From NCBI RefSeq assembly GCF_947497275.1, contig NZ_CANMFS010000002.1, positions 62,001-126,000 of the forward strand: a stretch of DNA of 64,000 bases. Direction: 5' to 3'. Position numbers and translations under genes: made by a program. Positions 18,353 to 28,328 of this stretch are shown here, in pieces (the first letter of the stretch is position 1; each line of letters opens with the position of its first letter). Below the pieces are notes generated by a model that saw only the letters and a program-made list of their open reading frames with translations, ran no database searches and had not been told where the DNA came from. Source of the stretch: an uncultured Sulfitobacter sp. GTDB taxonomy: Bacteria > Pseudomonadota > Alphaproteobacteria > Rhodobacterales > Rhodobacteraceae.

Positions 18353-18376
18353 GGTCCGGGACAACCCGGACCTTCC
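18353..18376 (+). terminator. Terminator hairpin between convergent genes
   Basis: Perfect 8-bp stem GGTCCGGG (18353-18360) with CCCGGACC (18365-18372) around ACAA, followed by TTCC. The T-run is poor, so strength is uncertain. Confidence 0.6.
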
Positions 18377-18408
18377 GTAACGGACCCACAGCGTCCCCCG
18401 CGATTTGC

Positions 18409-19719
18409 CTAGAGGCCCAACCGGTCACGCATTGCGTAGTACCACGACCCGGCCATCGAATACGGCACACGAAATATCCTGCCACCGGGGAACGGGTACC
18501 ACTTCACACCGGCAAATACGTCAAACCGTGTTCTATCCCCGTCAATTGCCTGAGCAAGGATCTTGCCGAATGTGTGTGATCCGGTCACGCCATGACCAGA
18601 ATAGCCATGTGCGAAATAGGTGTTCGTCCCCAGACGCCCCAGTTGCGGCACACGGCTGAACGACAGCGCGAAATTGCCACTCCACGCGAAGTCGATTTTG
18701 ACGCCTTTCAGGCTCGGATAGACCTTCTCCATCGCAGGCCGCAGCTTTGCTTCCACGTTCGCCGGATCGGTCCCTCCGTAAACGGTGCCGCCGCCGAAGA
18801 TCAGCCGCTTGTCGGCGGAAAGCCGAAAGTAATCGAGGATATAGCGGACGTCTTCGATGCATTTATCCGTCGGCAGCAGGGCTTTCGCCCGGTCGGACCC
18901 CAAAGGCTCCGTCGCCATCATCTGGGTAGATACGGGCATGACACGCGCGGTCAGGGTCGGAACGACCTGGCCCAGATAGGCATTGCCGCACAGCACCAGC
19001 GTGCCGCACGTCATCGTGCCGTTCGCGGTTTTCACCATGGGCCGTGCGGTCTCGGTATCGCAGTGAATGACCGGCGATTGCTCGTAGATCACACCGCCCA
19101 GCCGCTCAAAGGCAGCGGCCTCGCCCAGACACAGGTTGAGCGGGTGGATGTGACCGCCCGTGTGGTCGATCATGCCGCCTTCGTACAGGTCAGAGCCGAT
19201 GTGCTCACGCAGCTCCGATTTATCGAGCATGTCCTGATTTTCGATGCCATAGCTTGCCCAGAGCGCGCGGCGTGCCTCGAGTTCTTTCATGTGTGCGGGG
19301 GTAAAAGCCGTAAAGATATTGCCGGGCTTGAGATCGCAGTTGATGTTATAAGTCGTGACCCGCTCGCGGATTATCTCGCCGCCCTCCTGCACGAGGCTCG
19401 CGGCGAAATTGGCTGTGTCCTGACCGTAGCGTTTCTTGATCGTTTGCAGGCTCGCGTTCAGACCGTTGACGATCTGGCCACCGTTGCGCCCCGACGCCCC
19501 CCAGCCAACTTTTGCACCCTCGATGATCGCGACCCTATAGCCCTTTTCCGCCAGGTGCAGTGCCGTCGACAAGCCGCTGTATCCAGCACCAACTACGCAA
19601 ATATCGATGTGCCGATCCCCTTGCAGTGGCGGCCGCTCCGGCGCAGCATTGGCGCTGGCGGCATAATAGCTGGTCGTGTGGTCGGTTTGGCCGGTACGGG
19701 CAAAGGTCTCGGTGGCCAT
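18409..19719 (-). CDS. FAD-dependent amine oxidoreductase (PuuB-like, DAO family)
   Basis: 436 residues from the ATG at 19719, which follows AGGAGAG; a longer frame from 19848 runs into the tRNA gene. The dinucleotide-binding motif is VVGAGYSGLSTALHLAEKG (about 42-60), followed by GWGASGRNGGQ typical of the DAO family. C-terminal blocks include RLIFGGGTVYGG and HGYSGHGVTGSH. Relatives are gamma-glutamylputrescine oxidase PuuB and other amine or amino acid oxidases. Being convergent with a basic amino acid decarboxylase suggests polyamine breakdown, but no other puu gene is nearby, so the substrate is open. Confidence 0.85.
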   Translation of the reverse strand: MATETFARTGQTDHTTSYYAASANAAPERPPLQGDRHIDICVVGAGYSGLSTALHLAEKGYRVAIIEGAKVGWGASGRNGGQIVNGLNASLQTIKKRYGQDTANFAASLVQEGGEIIRERVTTYNINCDLKPGNIFTAFTPAHMKELEARRALWASYGIENQDMLDKSELREHIGSDLYEGGMIDHTGGHIHPLNLCLGEAAAFERLGGVIYEQSPVIHCDTETARPMVKTANGTMTCGTLVLCGNAYLGQVVPTLTARVMPVSTQMMATEPLGSDRAKALLPTDKCIEDVRYILDYFRLSADKRLIFGGGTVYGGTDPANVEAKLRPAMEKVYPSLKGVKIDFAWSGNFALSFSRVPQLGRLGTNTYFAHGYSGHGVTGSHTFGKILAQAIDGDRTRFDVFAGVKWYPFPGGRIFRVPYSMAGSWYYAMRDRLGL

Positions 19720-19847
19720 TATGCACTCTCCTGATAGCGATGTTCGTTCGGGGTGCGGGAATCTCACGATAATTGCCGACCTGACTCGTTTACACAGAGA
19801 TCCGGGCGACGTGGTGCAGACCTGATTTTCGGGACGATGCCGATGCA

Positions 19848-19924
19848 TGGTGGTCCCAGCTGGATTCGAACCAGCGACCTCTCGCTTCGGAGGCGAGCAC
19901 TCTATCCAGCTGAGCTATGGGACC
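19848..19924 (-). tRNA. tRNA-Arg (anticodon CCG)
   Basis: 77 bases with a complete cloverleaf on the minus strand. The acceptor stem pairs GGTCCCA with TGGGACC, CCA is encoded (19848-19850) and the T loop contains TTCGAAT. The anticodon stem CTCGC/GCGAG encloses CTCCGAA, giving anticodon CCG, which reads CGG. It sits 64 bases beyond the end of sufS and has its own promoter at 19935-19963. Confidence 0.95.
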
Positions 19925-19934
19925 ACGTGTGGGC

Positions 19935-19963
19935 GGTATAGTCGCCCTGTCCCGTCCCTGCAA
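19935..19963 (-). promoter_or_regulatory. Promoter of tRNA-Arg
   Basis: On the minus strand TTGCAG (19958-19963) and TATACC (19935-19940) are 17 bp apart. The predicted start is about 5 bases before the mature tRNA 5' end, a normal distance for a tRNA gene. Confidence 0.6.
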
Positions 19964-19988
19964 TTCAAAAAACTGCAGGAAAGGCAGA

Positions 19989-21209
19989 TCACGCAAAAAG
20001 GTCGTGGGCCAGTTCCAGCGCGTCTACCAGCACATCGATTTCCTGGGTGGTGTTGTACATGCCAAACGAGGCACGGCAACTGGCGTTGATCTTTAAATGC
20101 GCCATCAGCGGGCCGCAGCAATGCTGACCCGCGCGCACGGCCACGCCCTTCTTGTCGAGAATGGTCGAGATGTCATGTGGGTGGCCGGCGCCGTCCATCG
20201 TAAAGCTGAAGATCGCGGCCTTCTCCGCAGTCGTTCCCTGTAACTGTATCCAATTCAGACCGCCAAGCTTCTTCACCGCGTAATCGCGCAAGGAGGCCTC
20301 GTGCGCCGCAATTTGCTCCATGCCGATGTCCATCATGTAATTCAGCGCCACACCGAGACCGATGGTCTGCACGATCCCCGGCGTTCCGGCCTCGAATTTC
20401 ATCGGCGGATCGTTGTAGGTCACAGTTTCTTTGGTCACTTCGCGGATCATGTCTCCGCCACCCAGAAACGGCCGCATTTCCTTCATACGGTCTGATCTAA
20501 TATAGATCGCGCCGGAGCCCGACGGGCCATAAAGCTTGTGCCCCGTAACGCAATAGAAGTCGCACCCGATGTCGGATACATCCACGGGCATGTGAACGGC
20601 AGCCTGCGATCCATCCACCAGAACGGGCACGCCTTCTTTGTGCGCGGCAGCAGTAATTGATTTCACATCAACCACGGTTCCCAACACATTGGAAAGGTGC
20701 GTAATTGCGATCAATTTGGTTTTGGGACCCATCGCATCGATCACTGCTTGGGTATCGAGCGCCCCGGTACTGTCCACATCGACCCATTTCAAGACGATGC
20801 CCATCCGTTCGCGCAGGAAATGCCAAGGCACGATATTCGCGTGGTGTTCCATCACGCTCAGGATGATCTCGTCGCCCGCCTGCATCCGCGGCATGGCCCA
20901 ACCATAGGCCACCAGATTGATCGCTTCGGTGGTGCCAGAAGTAAAGACGATCTCGTCCTCATCGGGCGCCCCGAGAAAGCGCGCGACCGTACCGCGCACG
21001 GCCTCATACTTGTCTGTCGCAAGGTTGGACAGATAGTGCAGGCCACGATGGACATTCGCATACTCAACACCGTAGGCCTGCGTGATGGCGTCAATCACGA
21101 CCTGCGGCTTTTGCGCGGACGCGCCATTATCGAGATAGACCAGCGGCTTGCCATTCACCTCCCGCGACAGAATCGGAAAGTCGCCGCGCACTTCGCTGAC
21201 ATCATACAT
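19989..21209 (-). CDS. sufS: Cysteine desulfurase SufS (group II)
   Basis: 406 residues, the same length as E. coli SufS. PLP lysine lies in [12 protein letters not shown], and the catalytic Cys364 in [10 protein letters not shown]; an extra Cys follows it directly. The enzyme removes sulfur from cysteine for Fe-S assembly on SufBCD. Its start overlaps the end of the YIP1 gene by 8 bases. It closes the operon led by iscR, which also contains a second, group I desulfurase (27194-28294). No sufE or sufU gene is visible in the window, so the sulfur acceptor is not identified. Confidence 0.95.
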   Translation of the reverse strand: MYDVSEVRGDFPILSREVNGKPLVYLDNGASAQKPQVVIDAITQAYGVEYANVHRGLHYLSNLATDKYEAVRGTVARFLGAPDEDEIVFTSGTTEAINLVAYGWAMPRMQAGDEIILSVMEHHANIVPWHFLRERMGIVLKWVDVDSTGALDTQAVIDAMGPKTKLIAITHLSNVLGTVVDVKSITAAAHKEGVPVLVDGSQAAVHMPVDVSDIGCDFYCVTGHKLYGPSGSGAIYIRSDRMKEMRPFLGGGDMIREVTKETVTYNDPPMKFEAGTPGIVQTIGLGVALNYMMDIGMEQIAAHEASLRDYAVKKLGGLNWIQLQGTTAEKAAIFSFTMDGAGHPHDISTILDKKGVAVRAGQHCCGPLMAHLKINASCRASFGMYNTTQEIDVLVDALELAHDLFA

Positions 21210-21792
21210 TTGCAGGTATCCCCATAGCGGTCAGGCCGATCAGCCCGCCCAGTAACAGCAGCCCGAACACGAGCCCGACAGCGGCCAACAGCAATACGCC
21301 CAGACCGTGAAGCAGGCTGCGCAGGTGCAAGGCCTGTGTGACAAAATTAACCGTGATCCAAAGCCCCAATGCGCCGATGATCAGCGAGAAGAATTGCGCC
21401 ATGATCGGCGACAGCAACGTCAGGACAAACAGCACGAACTGCGCGACAGCGCGCAATGCCTGCAGCCAGACCATTAACGCCAGCAAATCCCCCAGATCAC
21501 CACTACCGCCGGCGGCGCGGCCCGTCCAATAGAAGGCATGCACGCTCATCACCAGAACGCCGCTGATGATTACGAAAAAGATCAATGGGTTGGTCAAAAA
21601 TGGTGGGAGAGCGGCCGTATCGTACAACAACACCGAAAAGCTGTAGATGATGCTGTTTGCCGCTGCGGCCAGAAACAGCGCTGTCCAAAGCGTGTCGCGG
21701 CTAAAGCGCAACGCCATGATCTTTTGCGCGGCGGTGCCGGGGCTCCGGACCGTTTCCAGAACGAGATCTTTAACGGCGCCGCGGTCGATCAT
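21202..21792 (-). CDS. YIP1-family membrane protein
   Basis: 196 residues from the ATG at 21792 after GGAGGA; longer frames are shadows of the neighbouring gene. About five hydrophobic helices (for example LWTALFLAAAANSIIYSF and the Leu/Gly-rich GVLLLAAVGLVFGLLLLGG, given here as short extracts). The pattern fits YIP1-domain proteins of bacteria, whose function is unknown. It overlaps the gene before it by ATGA and sufS after it by 8 bases, so it is translated as part of the suf operon. Confidence 0.75.
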   Translation of the reverse strand: MIDRGAVKDLVLETVRSPGTAAQKIMALRFSRDTLWTALFLAAAANSIIYSFSVLLYDTAALPPFLTNPLIFFVIISGVLVMSVHAFYWTGRAAGGSGDLGDLLALMVWLQALRAVAQFVLFVLTLLSPIMAQFFSLIIGALGLWITVNFVTQALHLRSLLHGLGVLLLAAVGLVFGLLLLGGLIGLTAMGIPANV

Positions 21793-22274
21793 GTTCCGTC
21801 CTCCGCTGTCAAAAGACCCGCGGCCCAGAACCAGCCGAATACCGCAAGCCAGATCAGGCTGACAACCTGAACCTGCACCCCCGGTCCGACAAAACCCGCT
21901 GTAAGACCCAGAAGCAGAAGGACCGGTGTGGACGCGAGAAAGGCCCAGATCAGAGTGAACCGGATGGCGTAGCCGCTGATCCGGCGCCGCGCGATACGCG
22001 ACAGAACCCAAACGACAGCGGCAAAGAAATAGACCAGCAACGGCAGGATGAAGACACAGAAGAACGCGCTCCAATAAAGCCGCGCGATCAGCGGCACATC
22101 GGGGTCGAGCTGCGCTTCACGAGCCTGAAACGGGGTCGAGGCCACAAACGCCAAAAGACCCGCGATCAGCAGGAAAAGCAGACCGCGCACCTCATTGCGA
22201 CCCTGCGCGAGAAACCGTGAGGTCACGCGCGCGGGGCTTTTGTAGGTCGCTGCGATGTCCTGTGTCAGGGCCAT
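21789..22274 (-). CDS. Small integral membrane protein, likely YIP1-related
   Basis: 161 residues with four hydrophobic segments (LLFLLIAGLLAFVA; AFFCVFILPLLVYFFAAVVW; FTLIWAFLASTPVLLLLG; VVSLIWLAVFGWFWAAG). The N-terminal 30 residues are cytoplasm-like and basic. It lies 1 bp after sufD and overlaps the next YIP1 gene by ATGA. Size, topology and pairing suggest a diverged sister of that gene. No catalytic motif. Function unknown; position implies co-expression with Fe-S assembly. Confidence 0.65.
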   Translation of the reverse strand: MALTQDIAATYKSPARVTSRFLAQGRNEVRGLLFLLIAGLLAFVASTPFQAREAQLDPDVPLIARLYWSAFFCVFILPLLVYFFAAVVWVLSRIARRRISGYAIRFTLIWAFLASTPVLLLLGLTAGFVGPGVQVQVVSLIWLAVFGWFWAAGLLTAEDGT

Positions 22275-22275
22275 C

Positions 22276-23556
22276 TCAGCTCCGGTGTCGCTGCAGCCAT
22301 GCGCCCATACGGGCGTTGATGTCTTCGCGCAGATCCTCTTGCGCGATTTCCTCGACAGCTTCGGCGAGGAATGCCAACGTCAACAGATCCGTCGCCTCAC
22401 CCTCGGACACCCCGCGCGAGCGCAGATAGAACATCGCATCCTCGTCGATGGCGCCCGACGTCGATCCATGCGAACACGCCACATCGTCGGCGTAGATCTC
22501 AAGTTCCGGCTTGGCGAGAAACTGGCTATCGTCGTCCAGCAGCAGGGATTGGCTGATCTGATAGCCATCGGTCTTCTGCGCACCGGCCTTTACAAGGATC
22601 TTGCCCTGAAAGACGCCTGTCGCGCCGTTTCTGAGCACTTTCTTGAAGACCTGGCGGCTTTCACCGTTCAACGCGTCGTGGGTGATGAACACGGTGTCAT
22701 CGTGGTGGAAATCGCCATCGCCGACGCAGGCACCGGCGACATGCGCCAGCGCGTCATCGCCTGTGATCTCGATCACGCAATCGTTGCGCGTCAGTTGGCC
22801 ATTCACGGTCATCGTGAACGAGCGGAACGCGCTTTGCGCTCCGAGCCGGGCAAAGATATGGGTCACGGCGCGCCGTTCATGATCGCGTCCCTGCGCACGC
22901 ACGTGATGAAAAGACGCGGTATCGGCAACATCGACCTCAAGCACCTTGTTAAAGCGTGCAGCCGCCGGCCCGTTTTCCAACAGGGTCATCTCCGCACCCG
23001 GCTCCAACTTCACACAGTTGTGCAGGATCGCGTCGGACGTATTTGTTTCGTGGCGATAAATCAGGTTCACCGGCTTGGACGTTTTCCCTTTGACGTGGAT
23101 CAATACACCATCTGTCGCAAAGGCGGTATTTAGTGCTGCCAGTGGACGCGAAACGGGGGTCTGGCCTCGTTCCTCCAAAACGCCGTACAGGGATTTTGCC
23201 CAGTGCAGATCGCTTTGCGCGTCCGCCAGACGTTCGATCGAAATGCCTTCGAGGCTCAGATCGTCGGACGCCTCAGCGTCGAACACGCCGTCCACGAAAA
23301 CGATCTTCAACCGGTCGGTCCCGTCGAACATTGGCGCTTCGTCAGTCACAAGCACCTCTGCCTCCGGCGCAGTTACTTGCGTCAGCGTATCAGGCCGAGT
23401 GTATTTCCAATACTCGTCGCGCCGGGTAGGCAAACCGGACTGACGCAACCGTGCAAGTGCGCCTTCCCGCGCCGGTTTTGCCCACGTCGCATTGGGCAGC
23501 GTCAGGCTGGCAATCATCGCCTCGGTAGGATCGGATTTTGCTGCAAGCTCGGCCAT
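22276..23556 (-). CDS. sufD: Fe-S cluster assembly protein SufD
   Basis: 426 residues from the ATG at 23556; a longer frame from 23808 reads antisense-like sequence inside sufC. The conserved C-terminal half has the beta-helix repeats and the SufB/D signature (DDVACSHGSTSGAIDEDAMFYLRSRG, split here as DDVACSHGSTSG and AIDEDAMFYLRSRG). SufD pairs with SufB and SufC2 to form the SufBC2D scaffold. The start overlaps the sufC stop by one base (TAATG). Confidence 0.94.
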   Translation of the reverse strand: MAELAAKSDPTEAMIASLTLPNATWAKPAREGALARLRQSGLPTRRDEYWKYTRPDTLTQVTAPEAEVLVTDEAPMFDGTDRLKIVFVDGVFDAEASDDLSLEGISIERLADAQSDLHWAKSLYGVLEERGQTPVSRPLAALNTAFATDGVLIHVKGKTSKPVNLIYRHETNTSDAILHNCVKLEPGAEMTLLENGPAAARFNKVLEVDVADTASFHHVRAQGRDHERRAVTHIFARLGAQSAFRSFTMTVNGQLTRNDCVIEITGDDALAHVAGACVGDGDFHHDDTVFITHDALNGESRQVFKKVLRNGATGVFQGKILVKAGAQKTDGYQISQSLLLDDDSQFLAKPELEIYADDVACSHGSTSGAIDEDAMFYLRSRGVSEGEATDLLTLAFLAEAVEEIAQEDLREDINARMGAWLQRHRS

Positions 23557-24311
23557 TACGCCACCTCGGCAAGAATATCGGCGTATCCATTGTTCTCGAC
23601 TTCCAGCGCCAGTTCGGGTCCGCCCGTCTTGATGATGCGGCCGTCCGCCATGATGTGCACCACATCGGGTTTGATGTGATCGAGAAGCCGCTGGTAGTGG
23701 GTGATCACCAAAAATCCGCGGCCCTCGGAGCGCAGGGCGTTCACACCCTCGGCGACCAGTTTCATCGCGTCTACGTCCAGACCTGAGTCCGTTTCGTCCA
23801 GGATGCACATCTTTGGCTCAAGCATTGCCATTTGGAGGATCTCGTTACGCTTTTTCTCGCCGCCGGAAAACCCCATGTTCACTGGGCGTTTAAGCATATC
23901 CGCGTCGATCTTGAGTTCTTTGGCGCGTGTCCGCACCACCTTGAGAAATTCGGCCGCCGACATTTCCTCTTCGCCCCGCGCCTTGCGCTGCGCGTTCACG
24001 GCAGTCCGCAGGAACGTCATGTTGCCCACACCGGGAATTTCGACCGGATATTGAAACGCCAGGAACAAACCAGCCGCCGCACGCTCTTCGGGTTCCATGT
24101 CCAGCAGGTCAACGCCTTCGAGCTCGGCAGAGCCGTCCGTCACCTCATAGCCTCCCTTGCCCGACAGGACGTACGACAGCGTCGATTTGCCCGACCCGTT
24201 TGGCCCCATAATCGCGTGGACGTTGCCCGCTTCGATTTCAAGGTCGACGCCCTTGAGAATCTGTTTGTCCTCGTCTTCGAGTTTGACCGCGAGATTTTTG
24301 ATGCTCAGCAT
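23556..24311 (-). CDS. sufC: Fe-S cluster assembly ATPase SufC
   Basis: 251 residues. The start at 24311 (MLSIKNLAVK) follows AAGGAG; a TTG frame from 24329 is not needed. Walker A GPNGSGKST, the FSGGEKKRNE signature and Walker B MCILDETDSGLD are all present. SufC powers cluster assembly within SufBC2D by ATP hydrolysis. It lies 14 bp after the pyruvyltransferase-like gene, so it is separated from sufB by three unrelated genes, an order different from the compact sufBCDS of E. coli. Confidence 0.95.
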   Translation of the reverse strand: MLSIKNLAVKLEDEDKQILKGVDLEIEAGNVHAIMGPNGSGKSTLSYVLSGKGGYEVTDGSAELEGVDLLDMEPEERAAAGLFLAFQYPVEIPGVGNMTFLRTAVNAQRKARGEEEMSAAEFLKVVRTRAKELKIDADMLKRPVNMGFSGGEKKRNEILQMAMLEPKMCILDETDSGLDVDAMKLVAEGVNALRSEGRGFLVITHYQRLLDHIKPDVVHIMADGRIIKTGGPELALEVENNGYADILAEVA

Positions 24312-24325
24312 GGAAGTGCTCCTTT

Positions 24326-25159
24326 TCAATAGGTTGCTGTCCGCGCCGGGCGGACCTGTCGACGCCTGGCGTCGGCTTTGAATTTGTCGGGAAAGCTGTC
24401 GTGCAACGCGTCCCGCGCCGCTGCAATCCCGTCGTGATAGGTGATGGTACCATTCGCGGCACCGTTGATTTCATCGAGGCGCTTGGGCGCTTTCATGTCC
24501 GTGCGCCCCACAGATGTCGCGTAATCGAGATACTTGAGCCACGACTGACCTTCGGGTTCTATCCACGTGTTTGCGACGCCGTAAGCGTCGGCCACAATCA
24601 GACCGTGCAACGACGATGCGAGAACATGGGCGCACCCCGCAATCTTGTGGCAGACCTCCGCCGTATCATCGCGCGGATCAATCAGCAGATACGCCGAATC
24701 CGATGCGACGAACGCCAGCAGCCTGGGGTCGTCGATCTGCGTGTAATGTGGCACGATGCCAATCCGGTCGGCCACGGTCCCGTCGAAGGGCAAAACCTCG
24801 TCGATCAGCAGACCCGGATCGCCGAATTGTCGCGCGTGATATTTGACAAGCGCCGCCGTGATCGGCCCACGCAGAAGCGCCACATCAACATTCTCCAGAA
24901 ACTCGTGACCGAACACGGGCCGGATCAGACCGGTGCCCCAGACGCAAACCCTGTCCCCCTCGCGCGGCTCCTTGTGGCCTCGCTTGACCACCTGCAGCAG
25001 CGACCCGACGGCGAACAGATCCGCGTTGCGCGGCCCGGTATGTTCGACCGCACGGCCAGACATGTGCCCCACGATCAGCGGATTGATCGCATCGCCGAAA
25101 TTCGGCTCCGCTTTCCACCAATGCAGGCGGAGCGGCGAAGGGGAAGCATCCTGTTTCAT
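24326..25159 (-). CDS. Polysaccharide pyruvyl transferase family protein
   Basis: 277 residues. Segments typical of the PS_pyruv_trans family are visible: [17 protein letters not shown] at the start, [20 protein letters not shown], a central [12 protein letters not shown] and the C-terminal [17 protein letters not shown]. These enzymes add pyruvate ketals from PEP to surface polysaccharides; some members transfer other groups. It sits inside the suf operon, overlapping the YbjQ gene start by ATGA and preceding sufC by 14 bp. A link between the two processes is not established; it may simply be an insertion kept for expression. Confidence 0.85.
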   Translation of the reverse strand: MKQDASPSPLRLHWWKAEPNFGDAINPLIVGHMSGRAVEHTGPRNADLFAVGSLLQVVKRGHKEPREGDRVCVWGTGLIRPVFGHEFLENVDVALLRGPITAALVKYHARQFGDPGLLIDEVLPFDGTVADRIGIVPHYTQIDDPRLLAFVASDSAYLLIDPRDDTAEVCHKIAGCAHVLASSLHGLIVADAYGVANTWIEPEGQSWLKYLDYATSVGRTDMKAPKRLDEINGAANGTITYHDGIAAARDALHDSFPDKFKADARRRQVRPARTATY

Positions 25160-25473
25160 CGGTCCAGCGATACGGCCGTGCCGGAAACGGACACCATCAT
25201 CATGCTATCCGAGATAATTTCGTAATCGATGTCGATCCCGACAATAGCATCGGCACCTTTCGCGCGCGCCTCGTCCTCCATCTCGGCCATCGCCGTTTCC
25301 CGCGCGCTGCGCAGTTTAACTTCGTACTGGCCCGATCTGCCGCCGACGATATCGGTGACCCGGGCGAACATATCGCGCACGATGTTCGCGCCCATGATCG
25401 CCTCACCCACCACGATGCCGTGATAGGCGCTGACGGGCCGCCCCTCGACCGTATTGGTGGTCGTCACAATCAT
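25156..25473 (-). CDS. YbjQ / DUF74 family protein
   Basis: 105 residues. The family hallmarks are a short beta-alpha fold beginning [20 protein letters not shown] and ending in [28 protein letters not shown], given as extracts. DUF74 proteins form pentamers; 'heavy metal binding' is a database label without firm proof. It overlaps both neighbours by ATGA, a sign of tight translational coupling within the suf operon. Confidence 0.85.
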   Translation of the reverse strand: MIVTTTNTVEGRPVSAYHGIVVGEAIMGANIVRDMFARVTDIVGGRSGQYEVKLRSARETAMAEMEDEARAKGADAIVGIDIDYEIISDSMMMVSVSGTAVSLDR

Positions 25474-25655
25474 GAGTTCCGTCCTTTGAAGTATCGGATG
25501 GCAAGCCCGACGCAGAAATAGAAGACCGCGAAGATCGCGGTATTGAGAACCAGTACCTGCCAGCCCTCGCCTTCGGTCATACCGAAACCGAACACGGCAC
25601 TGAGCGCGGCAAAGATCACGGCGGCGACGCCGGTTTCCTTGAACAGCCTCTGCAT
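25470..25655 (-). CDS. 61-residue membrane protein
   Basis: Two hydrophobic segments ([17 protein letters not shown] and [20 protein letters not shown]) joined by a short acidic loop, with a basic tail RYFKGRNS, suggest a helical hairpin in the inner membrane with both ends in the cytoplasm. It overlaps the sufB stop and the YbjQ start. I do not recognise the family. Tight overlaps make it very likely to be translated. Confidence 0.7.
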   Translation of the reverse strand: MQRLFKETGVAAVIFAALSAVFGFGMTEGEGWQVLVLNTAIFAVFYFCVGLAIRYFKGRNS

Positions 25656-27169
25656 CAGCCCACCGATCCTTCGAGCGAGATCGCCACCAATGCCTGCGCT
25701 TCCATCGCGAACTCCATCGGCAACGCCTGAAGCACGTCCTTGCAGAACCCGTTTACGACAAGCGCCACAGCTTCTTCCTCGTCCATACCGCGTGAGCGGC
25801 AGTAGAACAGCTGGTCATCGTCCACCTTCGACGTCGTCGCCTCATGCTCAACACGGCTCGAATTGTTCCGGACCTCGATATAAGGCACGGTATGGGCGCC
25901 GCATTTGTCGCCGATCAGCAAGCTGTCGCATTGGGTGTAGTTGCGCGATTCCTTGGCCTTGGGGTGCATGGAAACGAGGCCGCGATAGGTGTTCTGCGCC
26001 TTGCCCGCGCTGATCCCCTTGGAAACGATCCGCGATTTCGTCCGCTTGCCCAGATGAACCATCTTGGTGCCGGTATCGGCCTGCTGCATGTTGTTGGCGA
26101 TGGCAATGGAATAAAACTCGCCCTGGCTGTCGTCACCGCGCAGGATGCACGACGGGTACTTCCACGTTACGGCCGATCCGGTTTCGACCTGCGTCCACAT
26201 CACCTTGGCCCGGTCGCCCCGACAATCGGCGCGCTTGGTCACAAAGTTGTAGATACCGCCCTTGCCGTTCTCGTCGCCGGGGTACCAGTTCTGAACGGTC
26301 GAGTATTTAACCTCGGCATCCTCTTCGATGATGATCTCGACGACCGCCGCGTGCAGCTGTGCCTCGTCGCGCTGGGGTGCGGTGCAACCCTCTAGATAGG
26401 ACACATAGCTGCCCTTGTCGGCGATGATCAGTGTCCGTTCGAACTGGCCGGTGTTTTCCGCGTTGATCCGGAAATAGGTGGACAACTCCATCGGGCAGCG
26501 CACGCCCGGCGGCACGTAGACAAACGACCCGTCAGAAAACACGGCAGAATTGAGCGTCGCGTAGAAGTTGTCGGACACAGGCACGACCGACCCGAGATAT
26601 TTCTTAACCAGCTCGGGATGCTCCCGGATCGCCTCCGAGATTGAGCAGAAGATCACGCCCGCCTTTTTCAGTTCGGCCTGAAATGTTGTCCCGACGGAGA
26701 CGGAATCAAAAACCGCATCCACAGCCACGCGGCGCGGCTCTTTGGACATCTCTTCGGCCCCCTCGACGCCGGCAAGAATGGCCTGCTCTTTCAGCGGAAT
26801 GCCCAGCTTTTTGTAGGTTTCCAAGAGCTTCGGATCGACCTCATCGAGGGACTTCGGCTTCACGGCCATGCTCTTGGGGCGGGCATAATAATACTGTTTC
26901 TGAAAATCGATTTCCGGATATTCGACCATCGCCCAGTTGGGCTCCTTCTTCGTCAACCAGCGCTCATAAGCCTCCAGCCGCCAATCGGTCATCCACTGCG
27001 GTTCTTCGTTTTTCTCCGAGATCAGTCTGACGATGTCAGGTGATAGACCCAGCGGCGCATAGTCCATCTCGATGTCCGTCGACCAGCCATGCTTGTAAGC
27101 GCCGCCGACCTCGCGCACCGCATCCACGGTCTCCTGATCGACACCTTCTTTTACCATTCCGTCGTCCAT
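25655..27169 (-). CDS. sufB: Fe-S cluster assembly scaffold SufB
   Basis: About 504 residues. Two ATGs lie 6 bases apart; the inner one at 27169 is preferred because AGAGGAAG sits 6-8 bases upstream, whereas the ATG at 27175 nearly touches it. Family blocks include [40 protein letters not shown] and [20 protein letters not shown], with the conserved acidic and Cys residues of SufB. It is the scaffold on which nascent clusters form. It lies 24 bp after the group I cysteine desulfurase gene in the iscR operon. Confidence 0.95.
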   Translation of the reverse strand: MDDGMVKEGVDQETVDAVREVGGAYKHGWSTDIEMDYAPLGLSPDIVRLISEKNEEPQWMTDWRLEAYERWLTKKEPNWAMVEYPEIDFQKQYYYARPKSMAVKPKSLDEVDPKLLETYKKLGIPLKEQAILAGVEGAEEMSKEPRRVAVDAVFDSVSVGTTFQAELKKAGVIFCSISEAIREHPELVKKYLGSVVPVSDNFYATLNSAVFSDGSFVYVPPGVRCPMELSTYFRINAENTGQFERTLIIADKGSYVSYLEGCTAPQRDEAQLHAAVVEIIIEEDAEVKYSTVQNWYPGDENGKGGIYNFVTKRADCRGDRAKVMWTQVETGSAVTWKYPSCILRGDDSQGEFYSIAIANNMQQADTGTKMVHLGKRTKSRIVSKGISAGKAQNTYRGLVSMHPKAKESRNYTQCDSLLIGDKCGAHTVPYIEVRNNSSRVEHEATTSKVDDDQLFYCRSRGMDEEEAVALVVNGFCKDVLQALPMEFAMEAQALVAISLEGSVG

Positions 27170-27193
27170 GATCATCTTCCTCTCGCTTCGGAC

Positions 27194-28294
27194 TTACGCC
27201 GCCCGCATCTCGTGTTTCTCGTATTTCGCCGCCCAGGCATCCGCAAATCGCAATACATCACGCTTCGTGGTCTCAAGCCCGAGCGACACCCGGATCGCAC
27301 AGGCGGCCTCTTGCTCATCGAATCCCATCGCGGTCAACACCTTGCTCGATTTTACCTTGCCCGAAGAGCAGGCAGACCCTGCAGACACAGCGAAACCCGC
27401 CAAATCCATCTGCATTACCTGCGTCTCCCCTTTCCAGCCGGGGGTCAGTATCAGCGACGTATTCGGTAGCCGCTCGACCGCTTTCCCGACAAAAATAGTC
27501 TTGTTTGTGACCGCCGCAATAGCATTCTCTAGAATATTTCTAAACTGAGCCACTTCGTCCCACACCCCCGTTGCAACATCGTGGCGCGCGGCTTGGGCAG
27601 CGGCACCAAACCCCGCAATCCCGATGACGTTCTCCGTCCCGGACCGCCGGCCCATCTCCTGCCCTCCGCCCCGAATCATCGCTTCCGGATCCTCTGCGGT
27701 AAAGTTGATCAGCGCACCTACGCCCTTGGGTCCACCCAGCTTGTGAGCAGACAAAATCGCGTAGGAAGGCGTCACATCCTCGAAAAGTACCGGCATTTTT
27801 CCGGCAATTTGCGTTATGTCGCACAGGGTGGAATAGTTCTTCCCACTGCCCGCGACACGCGCGCCCGGTCGCACGATGCCGGTCTCGCTGTTCGCCGCCG
27901 AGATGCCGACCAAAGCCTCATGCGCAAGCGTACCCTCGCACCCCCTCATTTTCCCGGCAGTGTCGAGTAACCCGTTGATCTCGGATTCGCTCCAGACCGC
28001 AACACAATCGTGTTCGGTCGGCAACGCTACGAAAGATCCGCCATGCCGCCCCTTCTGCGCAACCGCCAGCGCAGCCGCCTCGGTCGCGCTGCCGGTAAAC
28101 ACCACCTGCGTTGTCCTGCATCCGACCAGCTCCGCAACCTGAGCGCGCGCGCGTTCCACAACCCTCTTCGCTTCCCGCCCTTCGGCATGCACCGAAGACG
28201 GATTGCCAGCCACATCCATCGCTGCAAGCATTGCCGCCCGCGCCTCCACCCGCAAAGGGGTGGTCGCATTATGATCCAGATAGACCCTGCTCAT
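27194..28294 (-). CDS. Cysteine desulfurase, group I (IscS/NifS-like)
   Basis: 366 residues, shorter than E. coli IscS (404). The N-terminus VYLDHNATTPLRVEARAAML is typical, the PLP lysine lies in AILSAHKLGGPKG, and the catalytic Cys lies in the flexible loop SAGSACSSGKVKSS. It supplies sulfane sulfur. It is encoded directly behind iscR, while a group II enzyme (SufS) ends the same operon, so two desulfurases share one regulator. No iscU or iscA follows, so this is an IscS-type enzyme inside a Suf system. It may mainly serve tRNA thiolation or act with an unknown acceptor. Confidence 0.92.
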   Translation of the reverse strand: MSRVYLDHNATTPLRVEARAAMLAAMDVAGNPSSVHAEGREAKRVVERARAQVAELVGCRTTQVVFTGSATEAAALAVAQKGRHGGSFVALPTEHDCVAVWSESEINGLLDTAGKMRGCEGTLAHEALVGISAANSETGIVRPGARVAGSGKNYSTLCDITQIAGKMPVLFEDVTPSYAILSAHKLGGPKGVGALINFTAEDPEAMIRGGGQEMGRRSGTENVIGIAGFGAAAQAARHDVATGVWDEVAQFRNILENAIAAVTNKTIFVGKAVERLPNTSLILTPGWKGETQVMQMDLAGFAVSAGSACSSGKVKSSKVLTAMGFDEQEAACAIRVSLGLETTKRDVLRFADAWAAKYEKHEMRAA

Positions 28295-28328
28295 TTCTTT
28301 TGGCCATAAATATCCATATCCGGACCTT

